A program made the position numbers and the translations under genes. The notes below the pieces were generated by a model, which did no database searches, was not told where the DNA came from, and saw nothing but the letters and a program-made list of their open reading frames with translations. From Halichondria panicea (taxonomy: Eukaryota > Porifera > Demospongiae > Suberitida > Halichondriidae), in NCBI RefSeq assembly GCF_963675165.1, contig NC_087389.1:2514001-2578000 (forward strand): a DNA stretch of 64,000 nt, read 5' to 3'. Positions 11,553 through 23,230 of this stretch are shown here, piece after piece (position 1 is the first letter of the stretch; each line of letters starts with the position of its first letter).

Positions 11553-11965
11553 ATTATGATTCATCGATGTATCGACCATTACCACATCACATACCTACAT
11601 GAAGATCGGTATTATGCTATTGCTTTTTTATCTTGTATACTTACTGACAGTGTTAATTGGGCGCTTGCATGGTTCAGTAGCCACATAATCAAATATCAAT
11701 CAAATATCTGCTTGTGTGTGGGCTCCCAGGGTATAAAGCTCCCAGGGTATAAAGTACAAATTTTTTGGTTCACCTGCAGCCATGTTTCAAAATTGTTTTT
11801 GGGAACGATAGTGCATTGCTGCAAGGAGCTCATAAGGTGGAGTCACGCAAGGCCCAATGCAATGGTTTTTCAGAGTCGTCAGAACTACTAGCATAACATA
11901 ACTACTAGATCCTAGATTACCAGCCTGGGGGTTTTTCGGGGTTTTTCGTGATTGTCGATGGATGT
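11553..11965. other. Spacer between opposed piggyBac-type fragments
   Basis: About 400 bases separate the intact end of copy 2 from the start of copy 3. It holds a 16-bp immediate duplication (11722-11737/11738-11753) and no recognisable gene. Confidence 0.4.
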
Positions 11966-12503
11966 TTGGTACAGTATTAAATGTCGAAAGAAAAGTGACC
12001 GTTTGATAATGTTCGTAGTACAACCTCAGTGAGGTTCTAAAGAGTGAGAATGCTAGACAGTGACCTTGTTGAGTGATTGTTGAGTGAGAACAGTGATTGG
12101 GATCATAGGCTAGACTACCTCAAGCGGAAAAAGATGAAACAACTTCTTCTTGGATCTGGTAAGTCTAGAGAGTAGCATCTGTAGTCTTTAGGCTATAGTT
12201 AGTACATCAGTGGACATCATGAGCCACCATTGAACTCGTAAACCTGTGTGTAGGTGAAGAATGTGTGTAGGTGAAGAAAACATTTCCCGGGAAAAGGGCG
12301 TCTGCTGATACGACCTCGCAGAATGTGAGAACATTGAGAACACTTATTTAGTGTCTTGTACAATTTAGTGTCTTGTACAATTGCTAATTGTGCTAGGTAA
12401 CGAAGATGGTGTCAAGATACCTGCGCTACCTGTAGGACTGCGCTACCTGTAGGAAATAGTTGGTTCATGATATATGAATTAAAAAAAAAAAACGGGGAAA
12501 GGC
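11966..12503 (+). mobile_element. piggyBac-type element, 5'-truncated (copy 3)
   Basis: Similarity to copy 1 begins at 'ggtacagtattaaatgtcga' and continues through 'gtgaccgtttgataatg', the donor-like 'ggatctggtaagtctagag', the 'ggtgaagaaaacatttcccg' block and 'ctacctgtaggaaatag'. It ends AAACGGGGAAAGG near 12503 without a TTAA. It is shortened by several internal deletions and carries duplications such as 'agtgtcttgtacaat' and 'ctgcgctacctgtagga'. Confidence 0.7.
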
Positions 12504-12529
12504 CGTATAGATATAACACTACACTACAT

Positions 12530-12965
12530 TAATCTGGCGCCGGACAGCCCACCCGCTCATACCTAATATGGCCGCACTTTTACCGTCACACCAGGGACAG
12601 TCCACAGTCCAGTCTCAGCAGACCCCAACCAGACCACCAACCTGTGGGCAGAACGTGTGGGCAGAACGAACGCTCACCTCAAACTGATAGACTGGTCAAA
12701 TACGATACCCAATAAGCCCTAGCCAGACTGGTCAATGGTCAACAATAAACAGTACACTATTCAACGAGGCCCGGGCTCCCGATGTGCTCCTGATGTGCCT
12801 AGAATTCCGTGGGTACACCGCCGACCCTCTGCAGGTAGTTCCAGCCTGGAACCATTACGGATTTCGAATCGGGTTTTTCAGAATGGGGTTTCAGTATGGG
12901 GCTTCAGTCTCAATCCGCAAGGTTACGGCGCCCCCAACCCAACTCAGGGCGCCTAATCACGGGTA
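12530..12965. other. GC-rich island, origin unrecognised
   Basis: Base composition shifts to clearly GC-rich ('ggcgccggacagcccacccgc') between AT-rich neighbours and between two piggyBac-type fragments. Two overlapping plus-strand frames (12735-12956 and 12784-12966) are open but show no motif I know. It may be a fragment of a retroelement or a foreign insert. Confidence 0.35.
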
Positions 12966-12973
12966 GCCTCCCG

Positions 12974-13066
12974 GCAGAATGTTCTCACGCTGATCTGTAG
13001 AAACTTGTCTGTGAGGTCTTCACCTACACACAGGTTTACAAGTTCAATGGTGGCTCCACTGTGAAA
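12974..13066 (-). mobile_element. piggyBac-type element, short fragment (copy 4)
   Basis: The stretch 'gaatgttctcacgctgatct' to 'acaagttcaatggtggctcc' matches the internal region of the family on the minus strand, as at 11025-11130 and 35360-35500. No ends are present. Confidence 0.6.
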
Positions 13067-16000
13067 ACAAACCTATAGTGAACAGCTACTCTATACTTAC
13101 TTACCAGGGGTAGACACAAACAAGAAATAACTCATTTCTTTCTCGTCTTGTGACGATGAGTAATAATTATAGTGTTACATGTCATAACTTTGAACTGTGC
13201 GACAGAGACATGCATTAGTTGTCAATGTTAGTTGTCAATGAAATGTTCATACAAATGAAAATACAATAAAGAATTGTCATAGGTCATAGGTAAACTCGCC
13301 GTTCGCGATTAATAAGCGCAGAAAAGGGTGCGAGTATATAAAAATTATGTTATTCGTCTTAGGTGTTACTCAGGATTAAACTTCATTAGTTAAAGATACT
13401 CTTATCACGAGATGACGGCGGCCAAGGACAACTTTCCACACTGAACTGATATTGGTCCACACCCACATGCTTAAGTCGTTATGTCTGAAGGTCGACCTTG
13501 TTTTGATGGTTAGTTCCAGCCAAATTATTTTACTGTCCAAATCATAAAGGATTTAAAATATGGACATTATTCGAGGAAGGATGAGCATCACCCATACAAT
13601 GAGTACCCATCCTGAAATAAATTACGCTGACTGTAGGTCACATGACTGTGTGTAGCCCAATAAGTAGCCCAATAAGTAGCCCAATAAAGATTGCAATAAA
13701 TCAATCTTTACTCCTCACATGCACAGTCATGGTCTCATTAATTCTCAATGGAAAGTTTAAAGTTCATTACACATTTCAAAGAAAAGTAACACTAAAATTA
13801 ATTATTACTCAACGTCACTTTTTTCTTGTGATATTGATCGTTAAAATTATAAAAAGTCACAATCGGTCAGACTGCATCTTGGATGCTTGAGCCTCTTCTT
13901 TTTCTGCAGGTGTGCTGATTGTTGACCAGGCATTGTGGTATAAATCACATCCGTATATGTGGGATGATTACAACATGGCTATGAGTACATTAATGTAATG
14001 AGTACATTAATGTAGATGTCTTGTAAAAAATCACTGAGTCTAGAGTAGATCCTCATCTGTCAAACGACAGTGCATCAGCATCAATAGAAAGTAGATGACT
14101 GACGTCTAGCTGTTTGTATATAATATAGTTTGTGTCAATATACAAAGATTTTGTTTGCAGTAGGGCACAGCCACCAAAATTTATTCCGCTGTTTAGAGCG
14201 TAGCTAGAGCTAGAGCAAAGTATTTCTATTGTGAATTTTTGGACACTGAGGTTCAAGTGCAGAGTGACTACTTTATTTTCAAGCGAACTGAGTGAAATGA
14301 GTGAAATGAGCGATGTAATTATGTTAATAATAATCAGATACACTGTTTCAACCATATAAAAATATGACTCACTTGATGAGATAACTGTCAGCTCCCCTTC
14401 CAAGCCCTTCCAAGCCTGAAGCAGAGATAACCAAGGAGAGTTTCAGCAAGGTTGCACTGATACTTTACTAGATTCCCAGAAATTCTGGCTTATGCTAACC
14501 CTTTTCTTGCACTTGCAGATTTTCAGAGTTTTAAACAGATGTTTGATGGAAAGTGCCACATCAACTGGATTTCATTTCTACTCCACAATCTTTCTTGTTG
14601 GCTAGCAGTAGCTAACTTATAGACCATGCAGTATGTATCTATAAACACAAAATCATCGTCCCACCTGGACATTTGCGTACTCCAAGAAAAGGATGTTTCT
14701 TGACAGACTGCCTAACTTAGTGCGTATGAAGAACCTGTACTGCTGCCTGTCCTGTTACTATTTGATTTGACCTAGGATAGCACCTAGCACTCTTCAGCAG
14801 ATAAAGTACAAGATACAAAACGTTACGTGTGTAGGATGGCAATCATGGGACATATAGTGCATACTAATTATTTGTATACCTGTGCAGTATGTATCATTTA
14901 ACGTGAGCGTAGCTGATATAGTGAATTCTGTATTACCAACATCGTCCAGTTTACCGTGCTTGGCTTCACTTTCTGGGGACAATGATCGTTCTGTGTCTAA
15001 ATTGTACATTATGACTTGTACCTTCAACTAACCTAAAGATTGATGCCTTTTTCGATTGAACTGCAGGTAGGGCTTCGATGGGGTAGGGCTTCGATGGGAT
15101 TTGATGGGAGAAGGCATCATGCAGCTTGCCTCGCTCACTGAGGCTCAGCCAGCGACGACTCCCCTTATTCAACTGCATTGTATTATTAAGCCAGTTCCAC
15201 ATCAGGTATCATCATCAGACTGCCAATGATGGTTCTGCTGCTCACTCGGTGGATCGTAGCAGTTACAGGAAGCACAGCATGTAACTAAGTAAAGGACACT
15301 AACACAAACCTTGTTCTGAGTGTTGACTGTAGCCTCGACTGTTAAGTCAGTCCAATTTGGATCAAGTTTTCCTTTAAGATTTCCCCTATTAAGAACATGT
15401 TTGGAATCATAGATCCTCTTCTGCTTATTCTGAGCAAGCTGCTGAGCGGTGTCATCGAAGGCTGTGCTGATTCCAGCTCAGAATCAGCTCACATGGTAAG
15501 AAGAAGCCTGTTTGAAGCCTGTTTGAAGAAGCCTGTTTGGAACAGGCCAATGTCTGGTTAAACCTACATTTGAGATATTCACTGATCAATATGAACTTGT
15601 TGATAAATTTCTTCCTTGATCAGACATGATGATTGAGGGGCAACTATGAATAATAACAATTCTTTGGTCTTGAGTGGAAGAGCTGGAGCTGGATGTACTT
15701 TTAATGGGGCCAATGTCTAGGCCAATGTCTATCCTGTGCTAATGTCTATCCTGTGCTGGAACAGGGTGAAGGGTAGCTGGTGTTTTTTTGAGAGTCAAGT
15801 CTGTCATTAATCATTCCATTCCAGTAGTGCCTGTACATAGTGCCTGTACACAACTGAGTGTAATAATTCAGCTGAATTCCGGAGGTGGACCGTGAACTAT
15901 GGCAGTTGCGTTAAACCATGTAAAGCTATTGACATTGAAACGCAAATATTAGAACGCATTTCAGTGGTTGATAAGGTATTTATTGGTTGATAAGGACTTA

Positions 16001-16735
16001 CCCGTTATTGACTGACGTTCGTTGTGCTATATACGTGATTTAATTTAATTGATTGGTAAACTTTTAAGGGAGCTAGTTGTAATTGTAATTTTTTTTTGTG
16101 TTTTGTGTATTTTTGTGTTTTGTGTAGGCTATAAAGTTTAAGGAACGCTTTGTGTCGGAAGCTTTGCGACAATAAGTGGTATATAATGTGCATTATTTGC
16201 TGGGCCCACAGCGGACCGCGATCCATCCTTTAACCTTTCGCCAACTCCATGTAGAATCAATCTTGGTCATATCTTGGTCTTTACATGTCGAGGTCTGAGT
16301 CATTTATTGCACCAACACCAACATTAACATTATAGCAACACCAACATTATAGACACACACACCGCTATTTCTTGTACCATTTCTTGTACCATAATTATGC
16401 GTAATTCTCAAGATGGTTTTTCCCCAGAGTCTTGCCCGTCCCAGCATCAGAAATTCTTCTCATGAACTTTTTCACCTGTTCTACGGGATACCGCATGAGC
16501 GTGCGTCAAATGTCTCCCTGCATACTTGTCTTCTCCAAAACGACCGTTTCCTAATATGCAGCAAAGCCCAGGCCCTGGAATGGAAAGTTTCCTTTTGCAC
16601 AGATCGTCCTGTGAATTAAACCTGTATTCGTTCGTAGAATGTCTTCAAGTCCATTGGTACAACGAGGTCTGCATATTTTGGTCTGCATATTTTAAAAACT
16701 AGCCTCGTAGCCTCGATTACGGGGAAATTATCCAA
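13067..16735. other. Long stretch with only weak exon-like frames
   Basis: No family is recognised. The best frames are on the minus strand. One at 14053-14403 reads like extracellular or secreted sequence (SLENKVVTLHLNLSVQKFTI). A second at 14966-15202 contains QLNKGSRRWLSLSERGKLHD and is followed by a frame at 14794-15027; these could be exons of an unknown gene. Immediate duplications are dense: 'agcccaataagt' three times at 13655-13690, 'gtagggcttcgatggg' at 15067-15098, 'gaagcctgtttg' at 15505-15540, and 'tttttgtgttttgtgta' at 16090-16127. Confidence 0.35.
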
Positions 16736-16800
16736 TAATTTTGCGCATGCGCAAACAGTCAGTAGCAGGCCTCAAAAGGAGGCCTTGTGAAGGAGGCTTG
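16736..16800 (+). repeat. Dispersed repeat with GCGCATGCGCAAACAGTC core
   Basis: The core 'gcgcatgcgcaaacagtc' followed by 'agcaggcct..aggcct' recurs at 55008-55060, with the same order of core, a palindromic GGCCT hairpin and a CTAGCCTCG flank. Two copies indicate a short interspersed family, either SINE- or MITE-like. Confidence 0.5.
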
Positions 16801-17099
16801 TCTGATGGCTCCGGTCATCTTGAACACCGTCCCATTCTCGAAGTTTTGTGACCACAAACCACCACCATTGTACAGGTCAAGAATCGAACTTGGTTCAAAT
16901 GTAGAGCTTTTTGGTGGTTTTTTTCTCTCCCTCTGTGTCTCTACTAACTATTGTGAAGTGGCTAGTTATTAATTGTATAAATGTAAATAGGTAATTTAAA
17001 TGCGTAATTATGTAATCACTTCAACAGCCACAACATTCCACAATATAAAACATTCCACAATATAAATTCCGGTGGAGCGTCTTTCAGTCGTCTTTCAGT

Positions 17100-17745
17100 A
17101 GTGTGCCAGTCAATTATTTTTATTACTCCAATTGGACCGTTGCTACGCTTTTCCAGTTGATCCCACCATTCGATTCCACAACTGTATCACCATCCTCCTG
17201 TTCATGTACTACAACACAGAGACCATCGATCGGGTGGTACATGCCTTGTTGCGAAGTTGTAGGTAATACACAGTAAACAAGCAAATTTCCACTGTGCTTA
17301 GAGGGACATGCCTGTTGGCCTGGGAGTTGGGCCAACTGCTTGTACGGACACAGCTCGCACACCCGGCCTGTGAAGGCCTCGTTGAAAGTATGCTATCTAT
17401 TGTTGACCACCAGTTCAGATCCCGTCTGGCTAGGGCGTTCCGATATTGTCCCACCCATGCTCCAGTTTGGTAATGGCCCGGACGATAATCCCTAGGTAAG
17501 GCGGTGAGGATCCCTGCCCATGAGTGCATACCGCTCTGCCCACCTTCTACCCGATGCCGAGTCGAGCCTGGTACTCCAGATTATCCGGTGCTGGTATAGG
17601 CGGGGCGCCAGTAGGTCAAGGCGTAGGCTCAGACCTGGTAGCAATCGGCTATCAGAATGGATAGCCAATGGGCCCAAGCCCAAACTTATCGGAGTGGATA
17701 GCTACTGGCGTGAAGCTATCGGAATGGATAGCCGGTGCCAATAAT
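17100..17745. other. GC-rich segment with repeated ATCGGAATGGATAGC motif
   Basis: The segment is markedly GC-richer than its surroundings and abuts the broken end of a Copia element. Near 17645-17735 the motif 'atcggaatggatagc' occurs three times with small changes. Open frames occur in several phases (minus 17209-17529 and 17123-17362, plus 17520-17744). None has a recognised motif. It may be part of another retroelement. Confidence 0.35.
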
Positions 17746-17799
17746 CTGGATGATTGTTGTGGCACCTCCAATTCGGAAGCTGTGGCCGGCCTCCAAACT

Positions 17800-18670
17800 C
17801 TCGGAGAACAAAGAACGGGTGTTTGAGTCTCCAAGAGTTACTTCTTGGGTATTTGACGTCTTTAAAATTGATATTGTTCTCGGTCATTGCACATATGGCA
17901 CGTCGCTCCAGAATCCACGATCTACTTTCCTCTGGACACGGCTGAGAATGCGTGAGTTGTCACCATCATTGTCTCAGTTTCACTATCGTCAGAGCTGCCT
18001 TTTGTTCCTGGCCCTTCAGCTGTGCTTGCGGATTGTTTGTGTTCCGTCTTCTTCTGAGCTATCTTGCCGCAGTAGTGACAAGTTAGCTTGCTCTTTTGGT
18101 ACTTCATTTCTTCATCCTCAGCTACACTCGTATGATTCTGCCTCAGCTCCTCGCTTTTCCTTCATGTCTGCTAATGAAGGTACGTCTTCCGTGCTTGCAG
18201 CCAGCGCGGTTTGGAACGATTCAGGTAGAGAGGCAAGAGGCAAGAATAAACATCACTTGTTTGTTCTGGATCTTCAAGGACTGCAAGGGAGTCGAATATT
18301 TCTTGCAACGCTTTCAAATGTTCATTCACTGATCCTCCGTCTCGTTCATCCGGGGCAAACTGAACAGTCGCTTCCAGAGTTCGTAGGACGACTTGCGTTC
18401 AAAGTGATCTGCGAGCAGGTTCCAGACAGCTACTGGATCTTCAGGCTCCCTCCCTATGAGATAGTGCAGTTCAGGGAGAATAATCATGGACAGCGCTTTG
18501 TTGCTGCGAGTTTTAAACGTCTTCAGAGCTGCGACTGTCTCCAACGGGTGCCGTTTCTGAGCCTTTCACACCCAGAGATCGTCTCGTATCAGGGCCATTC
18601 TAAGCTGCAGCTTCCAAGCCGCAGAGTTTGTGCCGTTCAGTTTTGACAGCTCGCTATTGGACATCGCCAT
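17800..18670 (-). pseudogene. Copia-type gag and protease region (5' half, inverted)
   Basis: Minus-strand translation starts with ATG at 18670 (MAMSNSELSKLNG...) and soon shows LIRDDLWV, then ELHYLIGREPEDPVAVWNLL and SSYELWKRLFSL (18326-18544). These are typical of the UBN2-type capsid region of Copia gag. A CCHC-like knuckle follows (CHYCGKIAQKKTEH, 17922-18107). The aspartic protease start VDSGATCHMCND is near 17885-17940 and VTLGDSNTR near 17825. Reading frames are broken by stops, for example after DDLWV, and by frame changes. Coding stops being recognisable at about 17800, exactly where the plus-strand half at 20.04 kb takes up. The 303-codon open frame on the opposite strand (17735-18646) is an antisense by-product. 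Confidence 0.8.
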
Positions 18671-18780
18671 TATTTGAATCCTCCAGTTGAAGAGACTTTT
18701 GTAGAGTAGGCTTGCTGTTCGACAATCGAGAAAGTTTATATTCGTAGATCTGGTTCAGTTTACAATAATAGTCTGTATGC

Positions 18781-18800
18781 CTGGGCCCATAACCATAACC
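18781..18800 (-). other. Primer-binding site of the Copia element
   Basis: On the minus strand this reads GGTTATGGTTATGGGCCCAG, immediately after the LTR end. GGTTATGGGCCCAG is the half-tRNA-iMet-type primer site known from animal Copia elements. Here its first six bases are duplicated (GGTTAT twice), which would space it wrongly. Confidence 0.7.
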
Positions 18801-19028
18801 TGAGTTGAGTGCTAGAACTAGCTAAGCAGTGGAGTCAGCTCGTAACAACTGACAAAACAGAACAACTGACATCATACATGCACCAAAATCATACATGCAC
18901 CAAAAACAAGAGAGACGCGCAGGGCCTCTTTACAACAAAGAATCTATTGTTAACACAAAAAGAAAGGAGTCCACAGGAAGAAAGGAGTCCACAGGAAGTG
19001 CTACAGTACAAGTGCACACACATACACA
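18801..19028 (-). repeat. Copia LTR (5' LTR of the inverted half)
   Basis: Read on the minus strand, the block from TGTGTATGTGTGTGCACTTG to about ...CACTCAACTCA matches the plus-strand LTR at 23231-23497. The shared core is 'aagaggccctgcgcgtctct' then 'cttgtttttggtgcatgtat'. It differs by two internal duplications, 'aggaagaaaggagtccac' and 'atcatacatgcaccaaaa'. The boundaries are set by the TG start and the following primer site. Confidence 0.75.
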
Positions 19029-20035
19029 TAATAATAACAACAATAATCGTGGAAGTTGTCGTCACCCCACCAAGATGAAACTGGACGTAGCCAATATTGA
19101 GGTAGTCTAGTCGGCAAAAGTGAAGAAGTGTGGGAGGACAGAATGATGATGGATTTGTTGCGAGGACTAAAATATCTCTACGCCTTTTTTCTCATGCTTC
19201 ATCATGTTCATACAATGACATTGTTCCTTTACTGTTGAATTGTTGGCCTCATTGACTTCTTAATCGTCCTATCTAGAACAAATATTGACAGCACACTTCT
19301 GACAGGACAACATCATTACTCATAATCATATGCGCCTCGTTCGTCAAAGAAATGCTGCAGTACAATACTGGTGGTCAAAAAGACAAACAATCATAGATAT
19401 GATGCCTCACTATACGATTATCCGTTTATTCTAAAAACAAAGTGTGCCTAGTTGTTCCAGCACAGAGCTTAGACGAAAGTTTATGATTCCTAGATCTACT
19501 TACTATAGTGAGAGATGAATGATATACGGACACTCATTGCACATAACGCAGTGGTAGTCGCCTGCCTTCGGTCTAGAACCAGCACTGTATATACCATGCA
19601 CTGGGAACATTCTCTCCTAAACAATAACGAAGCGCAAGCAGAATTAGCACCGGCAACTCAAAAAACTTATAGTGAATGTATGATCACTGACCCTTTCCAT
19701 TTCCATTATTATTATGCTCGTTTGCTGTTGCTGCCTACCTCGCTGACGAGGTCAAAACATACATACCTTGCATCTGTTAGTAACACCCAACTGTCTCTTG
19801 GTCCTCGTATCCTCGTATCCTTAAGTGGGTTGAGGCAGGGATCAGGTTGACTAAATCTTGAGTCCGATTGCCCATTACCACATTTTTGAGGGCTCAGGCC
19901 ACACGGCTGCCTTCTTTCGTCTTGGGGGGACGTCGAATCACGAAAAACGAAAAACCCCAGATGGTACAAATTCAAAATGTGAACCAGTTCGGCCGCGGAG
20001 CCGATGTCATTGTGGGTCGAACTGATGACATGACA
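19029..20035. other. Segment between the two Copia halves
   Basis: About 1 kb with no Copia similarity that I can see except possibly its last ~150 bases. A minus-strand frame at 19712-20074 has no known motif. The region separates the outward-facing LTR of the minus half from the pol of the plus half. Confidence 0.4.
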
Positions 20036-20039
20036 AAAT

Positions 20040-20470
20040 AGGCACTGGAATTGGAACAATAAAGATCGAAGCACTGTTACCAGATGGAAATACTACTGCA
20101 GGCTGGAGAATGTCCTGTACGTACCGAAGCTGTCTTACAATTTATTGAGTGTCTCTAAGGCGACTAAATTTAGTGGACTAGGATGCGAAATAGTGGACCG
20201 GAAAGGAAAGGTCACGGCATTCGCAACCAAAGTTGGGAGCCTATACTACTTGGAGTATTGTCGAAAGGAGAAAGTGAATGTGAGACAGCAAGGAGCGGTT
20301 ATGGCACCACAGATATGGGCGAACACAATCTTTGGAAACTAGCAAAAACCGGAATGATTGAACAATTCGATTACGATCAAATTGGCTTTTGTGAAACATG
20401 TGTTGGCGGCAAGCATCACTGCAGTCCTTTTGAGAAGAGCAAAAGGCACACCAACCACTGGAGTTAGTTC
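20040..20470 (+). pseudogene. Copia pol: protease end and GAG-pre-integrase domain
   Basis: The frame reads GTIKIEALLPDGN, then ENVLYVPKLSYNLLSVSKAT and, after a frame change, GEHNLWKLAKTGMIEQF and CETCVGGKHHCSPFEKSK. LPDG.....L.NVLYVP.L..NLLSV followed by LWH/LWK and a C-x2-C-x3-H-type knuckle is the standard Copia order before the integrase core. The segment continues logically from the VTLGD motif at which the minus-strand half ends. It breaks off at ~20470, where a palindromic element is inserted. Confidence 0.8.
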
Positions 20471-20599
20471 ACTCACTCACTCAGGTAGGTTAAGGGTTAA
20501 GGCATAATTATTAAGATCAGTGCCATAAATAGTATAGTGCAATGAAGTGCCTTGTCATTGTGAAATGGCATCATCAATGCATGTTTTTGTCTTATACGT

Positions 20600-21075
20600 A
20601 GAAAGGATCAGTATGATAACATCGTTGCCATGGTTACTGAGATGTTGTGTGCGTTACCTGTGACCATTTATTTTAAACAACTCTTTTCAGAATGCAGCCT
20701 CCAATACACAATTTCATGACCCCATCTTAGTATCAAAAGAAAGCTCTTGCAAGTATTTAGGGCTGCTTTCATGTATTTTGTACAGTATGCATTAATTTTC
20801 TCCATTTTTATCAATTAAGTTACTGTAATCTGAGCTAGAATGACCTCATACCAAATACTCACCTTTTTTCTATTAGATATCACCAATAGCTCTTTTGGTA
20901 GTAATATTGCTTTGTATAAAGTAGTATTGGAGGCTGCAGGCTGCATTTCTCATGTATAATATCTTGACAATCTAGTCATTTTTGGTCACAGCTAACGCAC
21001 ACAACAAGATAGTAACCATGGTAATGATTTTGGGGGAAAAAAGGTACTATTGTCAAGATATTATACATGAGTACA
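20600..21075. mobile_element. Palindromic MITE inserted in Copia pol
   Basis: The left arm (20613-20660, 'cgttgccatggttactgaga' then 'tgttgtgtgcgttac.tgtgacc') is an imperfect reverse complement of 20985-21027. The inner arms 'gaatgcagcctccaatac' (20691) and 'gtattggaggctgc' (20923) also pair. A further hairpin pairs 'ctcatgtataatatcttgac' (20950) with 21047-21071. The element sits between the GAG-pre-integrase motif and the integrase core, so it entered after the Copia copy. Exact ends and target duplication are unresolved. Confidence 0.6.
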
Positions 21076-21114
21076 CAGTACACTTCATCTTCAATTTAAT
21101 GCTGTTTTGCTACC

Positions 21115-21640
21115 TGAGCAGACGTGTGTGGCAAAATGGGCGAGAGGAGGAGCTTCCTCACCTTTGTGTCGCGACGATCACTCCCGATATGCTTGGGGTG
21201 TTCGAGCGATTTGTAGAATGGAAAGAAACTCAAAACGCTAAGAACAGACAATGGCGGAGAATATACCTCCACGAAATTCGGAACATATCTGAAGACCGAA
21301 GGAATTCGACACGAGCGAACTATACCAAAGACACCTGAACAGAACGGTGTGGTACAGAACTCTCGTTGAAATGTCAAGATCGATGCTACTTGATGCTAAA
21401 CTGCAGAATCAATCTCTACGGCTGTGTACCTGAGAGCTGTAAAAAGCCTTTCGAAAAACAGAAACCAAAAGTGAACAATTTGAGAGTTTTCGGATGCGAT
21501 GCATATGTCCACATTCCAAATATGTCCACATTCCAAAAGACGAGCGAGGAAAATTGGACTCAAAAGCCAAGAAATGTGTATTTCTGGGGTACGGCGACAC
21601 TCTATGACCCAGAAAAGTAGTATTCCACGAAACTGAAACT
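21115..21640 (+). pseudogene. Copia integrase region
   Basis: One frame near 21190-21230 gives [10 protein letters not shown] second carries [20 protein letters not shown] and [13 protein letters not shown] (21245-21360), the second Asp and the Glu region of the DDE integrase. The C-terminal part QKPKVNNLRVFGCDAYVHIP follows (21450-21530), then FWGTATLYDPEK. The copy changes frame several times and has a 16-bp duplication 'catatgtccacattccaaa'. It is inactive. Confidence 0.8.
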
Positions 21641-21889
21641 GAGAAAACTGAATCAAGCTCAGACTTCAGACTCTATCTCAACCTCAGGACAAACTGATAA
21701 TCGAAAACCACGAAGGCCAGGAAGTTTCTAGTCAAGAGATTGATGAAGCATCTCAACCACCCAGGGAACCTGAACCAATAAGAAGGTCGACCAGAGAAAG
21801 AAGGGAGAGAAGAAACAAACCTGACACTAGCACAGGAACCTACCTTGTATAACGAAGCAATCTCATGAAGAAAATGCGATGAAAACTGA

Positions 21890-23200
21890 GTCAAAGACAA
21901 CGACGTTTGGGAGCTGGTGGAGCTACCCCCAGGACGAAAGAAGGTCGGTAGTAAGTGGGTGTATAAGTTGAAAACTGGTGCAGACGGTAAAATCGAACGC
22001 TACAAAGCAAGACTGGTTGCACAGGGATTTACTCAAAAGTTTGGATTTTGCCCTGTCGCAAGACAAGAATCCCTCAGAGTATTGATGTCATTGTCCGTGC
22101 AGTATGGACTCAAACTACATCAAATAGATGTGGCTCTAAATGGAAATCTTGAGGAGGAGGTGTATATGGCTCAACCAGAAGGTTTCAAATCTGAAGGACC
22201 TGAAGGACGAGAACACTTAGTTTGCAAGCTTAAAAAGAGCATCTATCGGTGTTGGAACACGGCACTCGATACATATCTCAAGATTGGATTCACACAATCC
22301 AATAGTGATCCCTGTATATAGCACAGGAGGAGAACTTGTGTACATGGTCGATCTTTGCTGCGAAGACTGACGAACAGTTGCAACACGTAACGAATGCTCT
22401 GGCAAAATTTGAAATAAAGGACCTTACACTATTTCCTAGGAATGTCAGTTGTCCAAGATGACGAAAACAAATCGGTCTACACTGAAAATCTATTGACAAA
22501 GTACACTATGCAAAAATACACAGTATGCAAGAATATAAACCTGTGGAACCTGGAGCAAAGCTGAAAATAGCTGAAGAAAGTGATGAATGTGTGGACCAAC
22601 AGCTGTATCAGTCAGCAATTGGAAGTCTGATGTATCTCTCAGTTGGTACAAGACCCGATATCACCTATGCAGTGAGCAGTCTATCGAGATATTCAACGAA
22701 AGAACACTGGAGTGCAGTAAAACGAGTATTGAAATACTTGAAAGGAACGGCGAAAGTTCAAACAAATTGACCGGATACTCAGATGCTACTCAGATGCAGA
22801 TTGGGGAGGAGACATAAACGACAGAAAGTCTACCTCCGGCTATATCTTCAAGCTGAACGGTGGAGCCGTATCCTGGAGAAGTCATGCGTTGCATTATCTA
22901 CGTTGCACTGTCAGCAGCAGCTCAGGAAGCAATTGTGGTTGAAACAGCGTATGTCTGAACTTACCACCTCAAACGACCAGCCAATAACGATTTTCGAAGA
23001 TAATCAATCGGCAATTGCAATGACTCACAATCCACAATTTCACGGACGTTCTAAACACATCGGTATTAAGCATGTTCAAGCTGGAGACATTAAACTTGGT
23101 ATATTGAGAAATGACCGCTGATATGCTTACCAAGGGTCTAAGTCGAGAAAGTTTCTGCAAACTATGTATTCAAGCAGGAATAGCGAACTCAAACGAACAT
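21890..23200 (+). pseudogene. Copia reverse transcriptase and RNase H region
   Basis: RT begins at 21917 (VGSKWVYKLKTGADGKIERY, then KARLVAQGFTQKFG). It continues with a shortened LHQIDVALNGNLEEEVYMAQ and PEGF. The usual catalytic YVDD position is degenerate (VYMVDLCCED). At 22600-22770 come YQSAIGSLMYLSVGTRPDIT and RVLKYLKGT, and at 22790-22960, in changing frames, the RNase H motifs DRKSTSGYIFKLNGGAVSWRS and LSAAAQEA. Many stops follow. Domain order, spacing and single-strand continuity identify one degraded Copia polyprotein. Confidence 0.85.
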
Positions 23201-23230
23201 TGAACATTACCTCAAGTGAGGAGGATATTA

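Noticed and set aside
12735-12966. Proline/arginine-rich open frames as a real gene
   Set aside because: Two overlapping frames are equally open in a GC-rich segment, neither has a motif, and no splice or start context favours one.
14053-14403. Membrane or secreted protein on the minus strand
   Set aside because: The hydrophobic stretch near the N-terminus is isoleucine-rich AT DNA with a duplicated 'gagtgaaat'. A signal or membrane segment cannot be told from compositional bias, so it is only mentioned in the region note.
17735-18646. A 303-codon plus-strand open frame
   Set aside because: It is antisense to the Copia gag/protease region, whose minus-strand motifs are specific and ordered. 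The plus-strand peptide has no recognisable domain.
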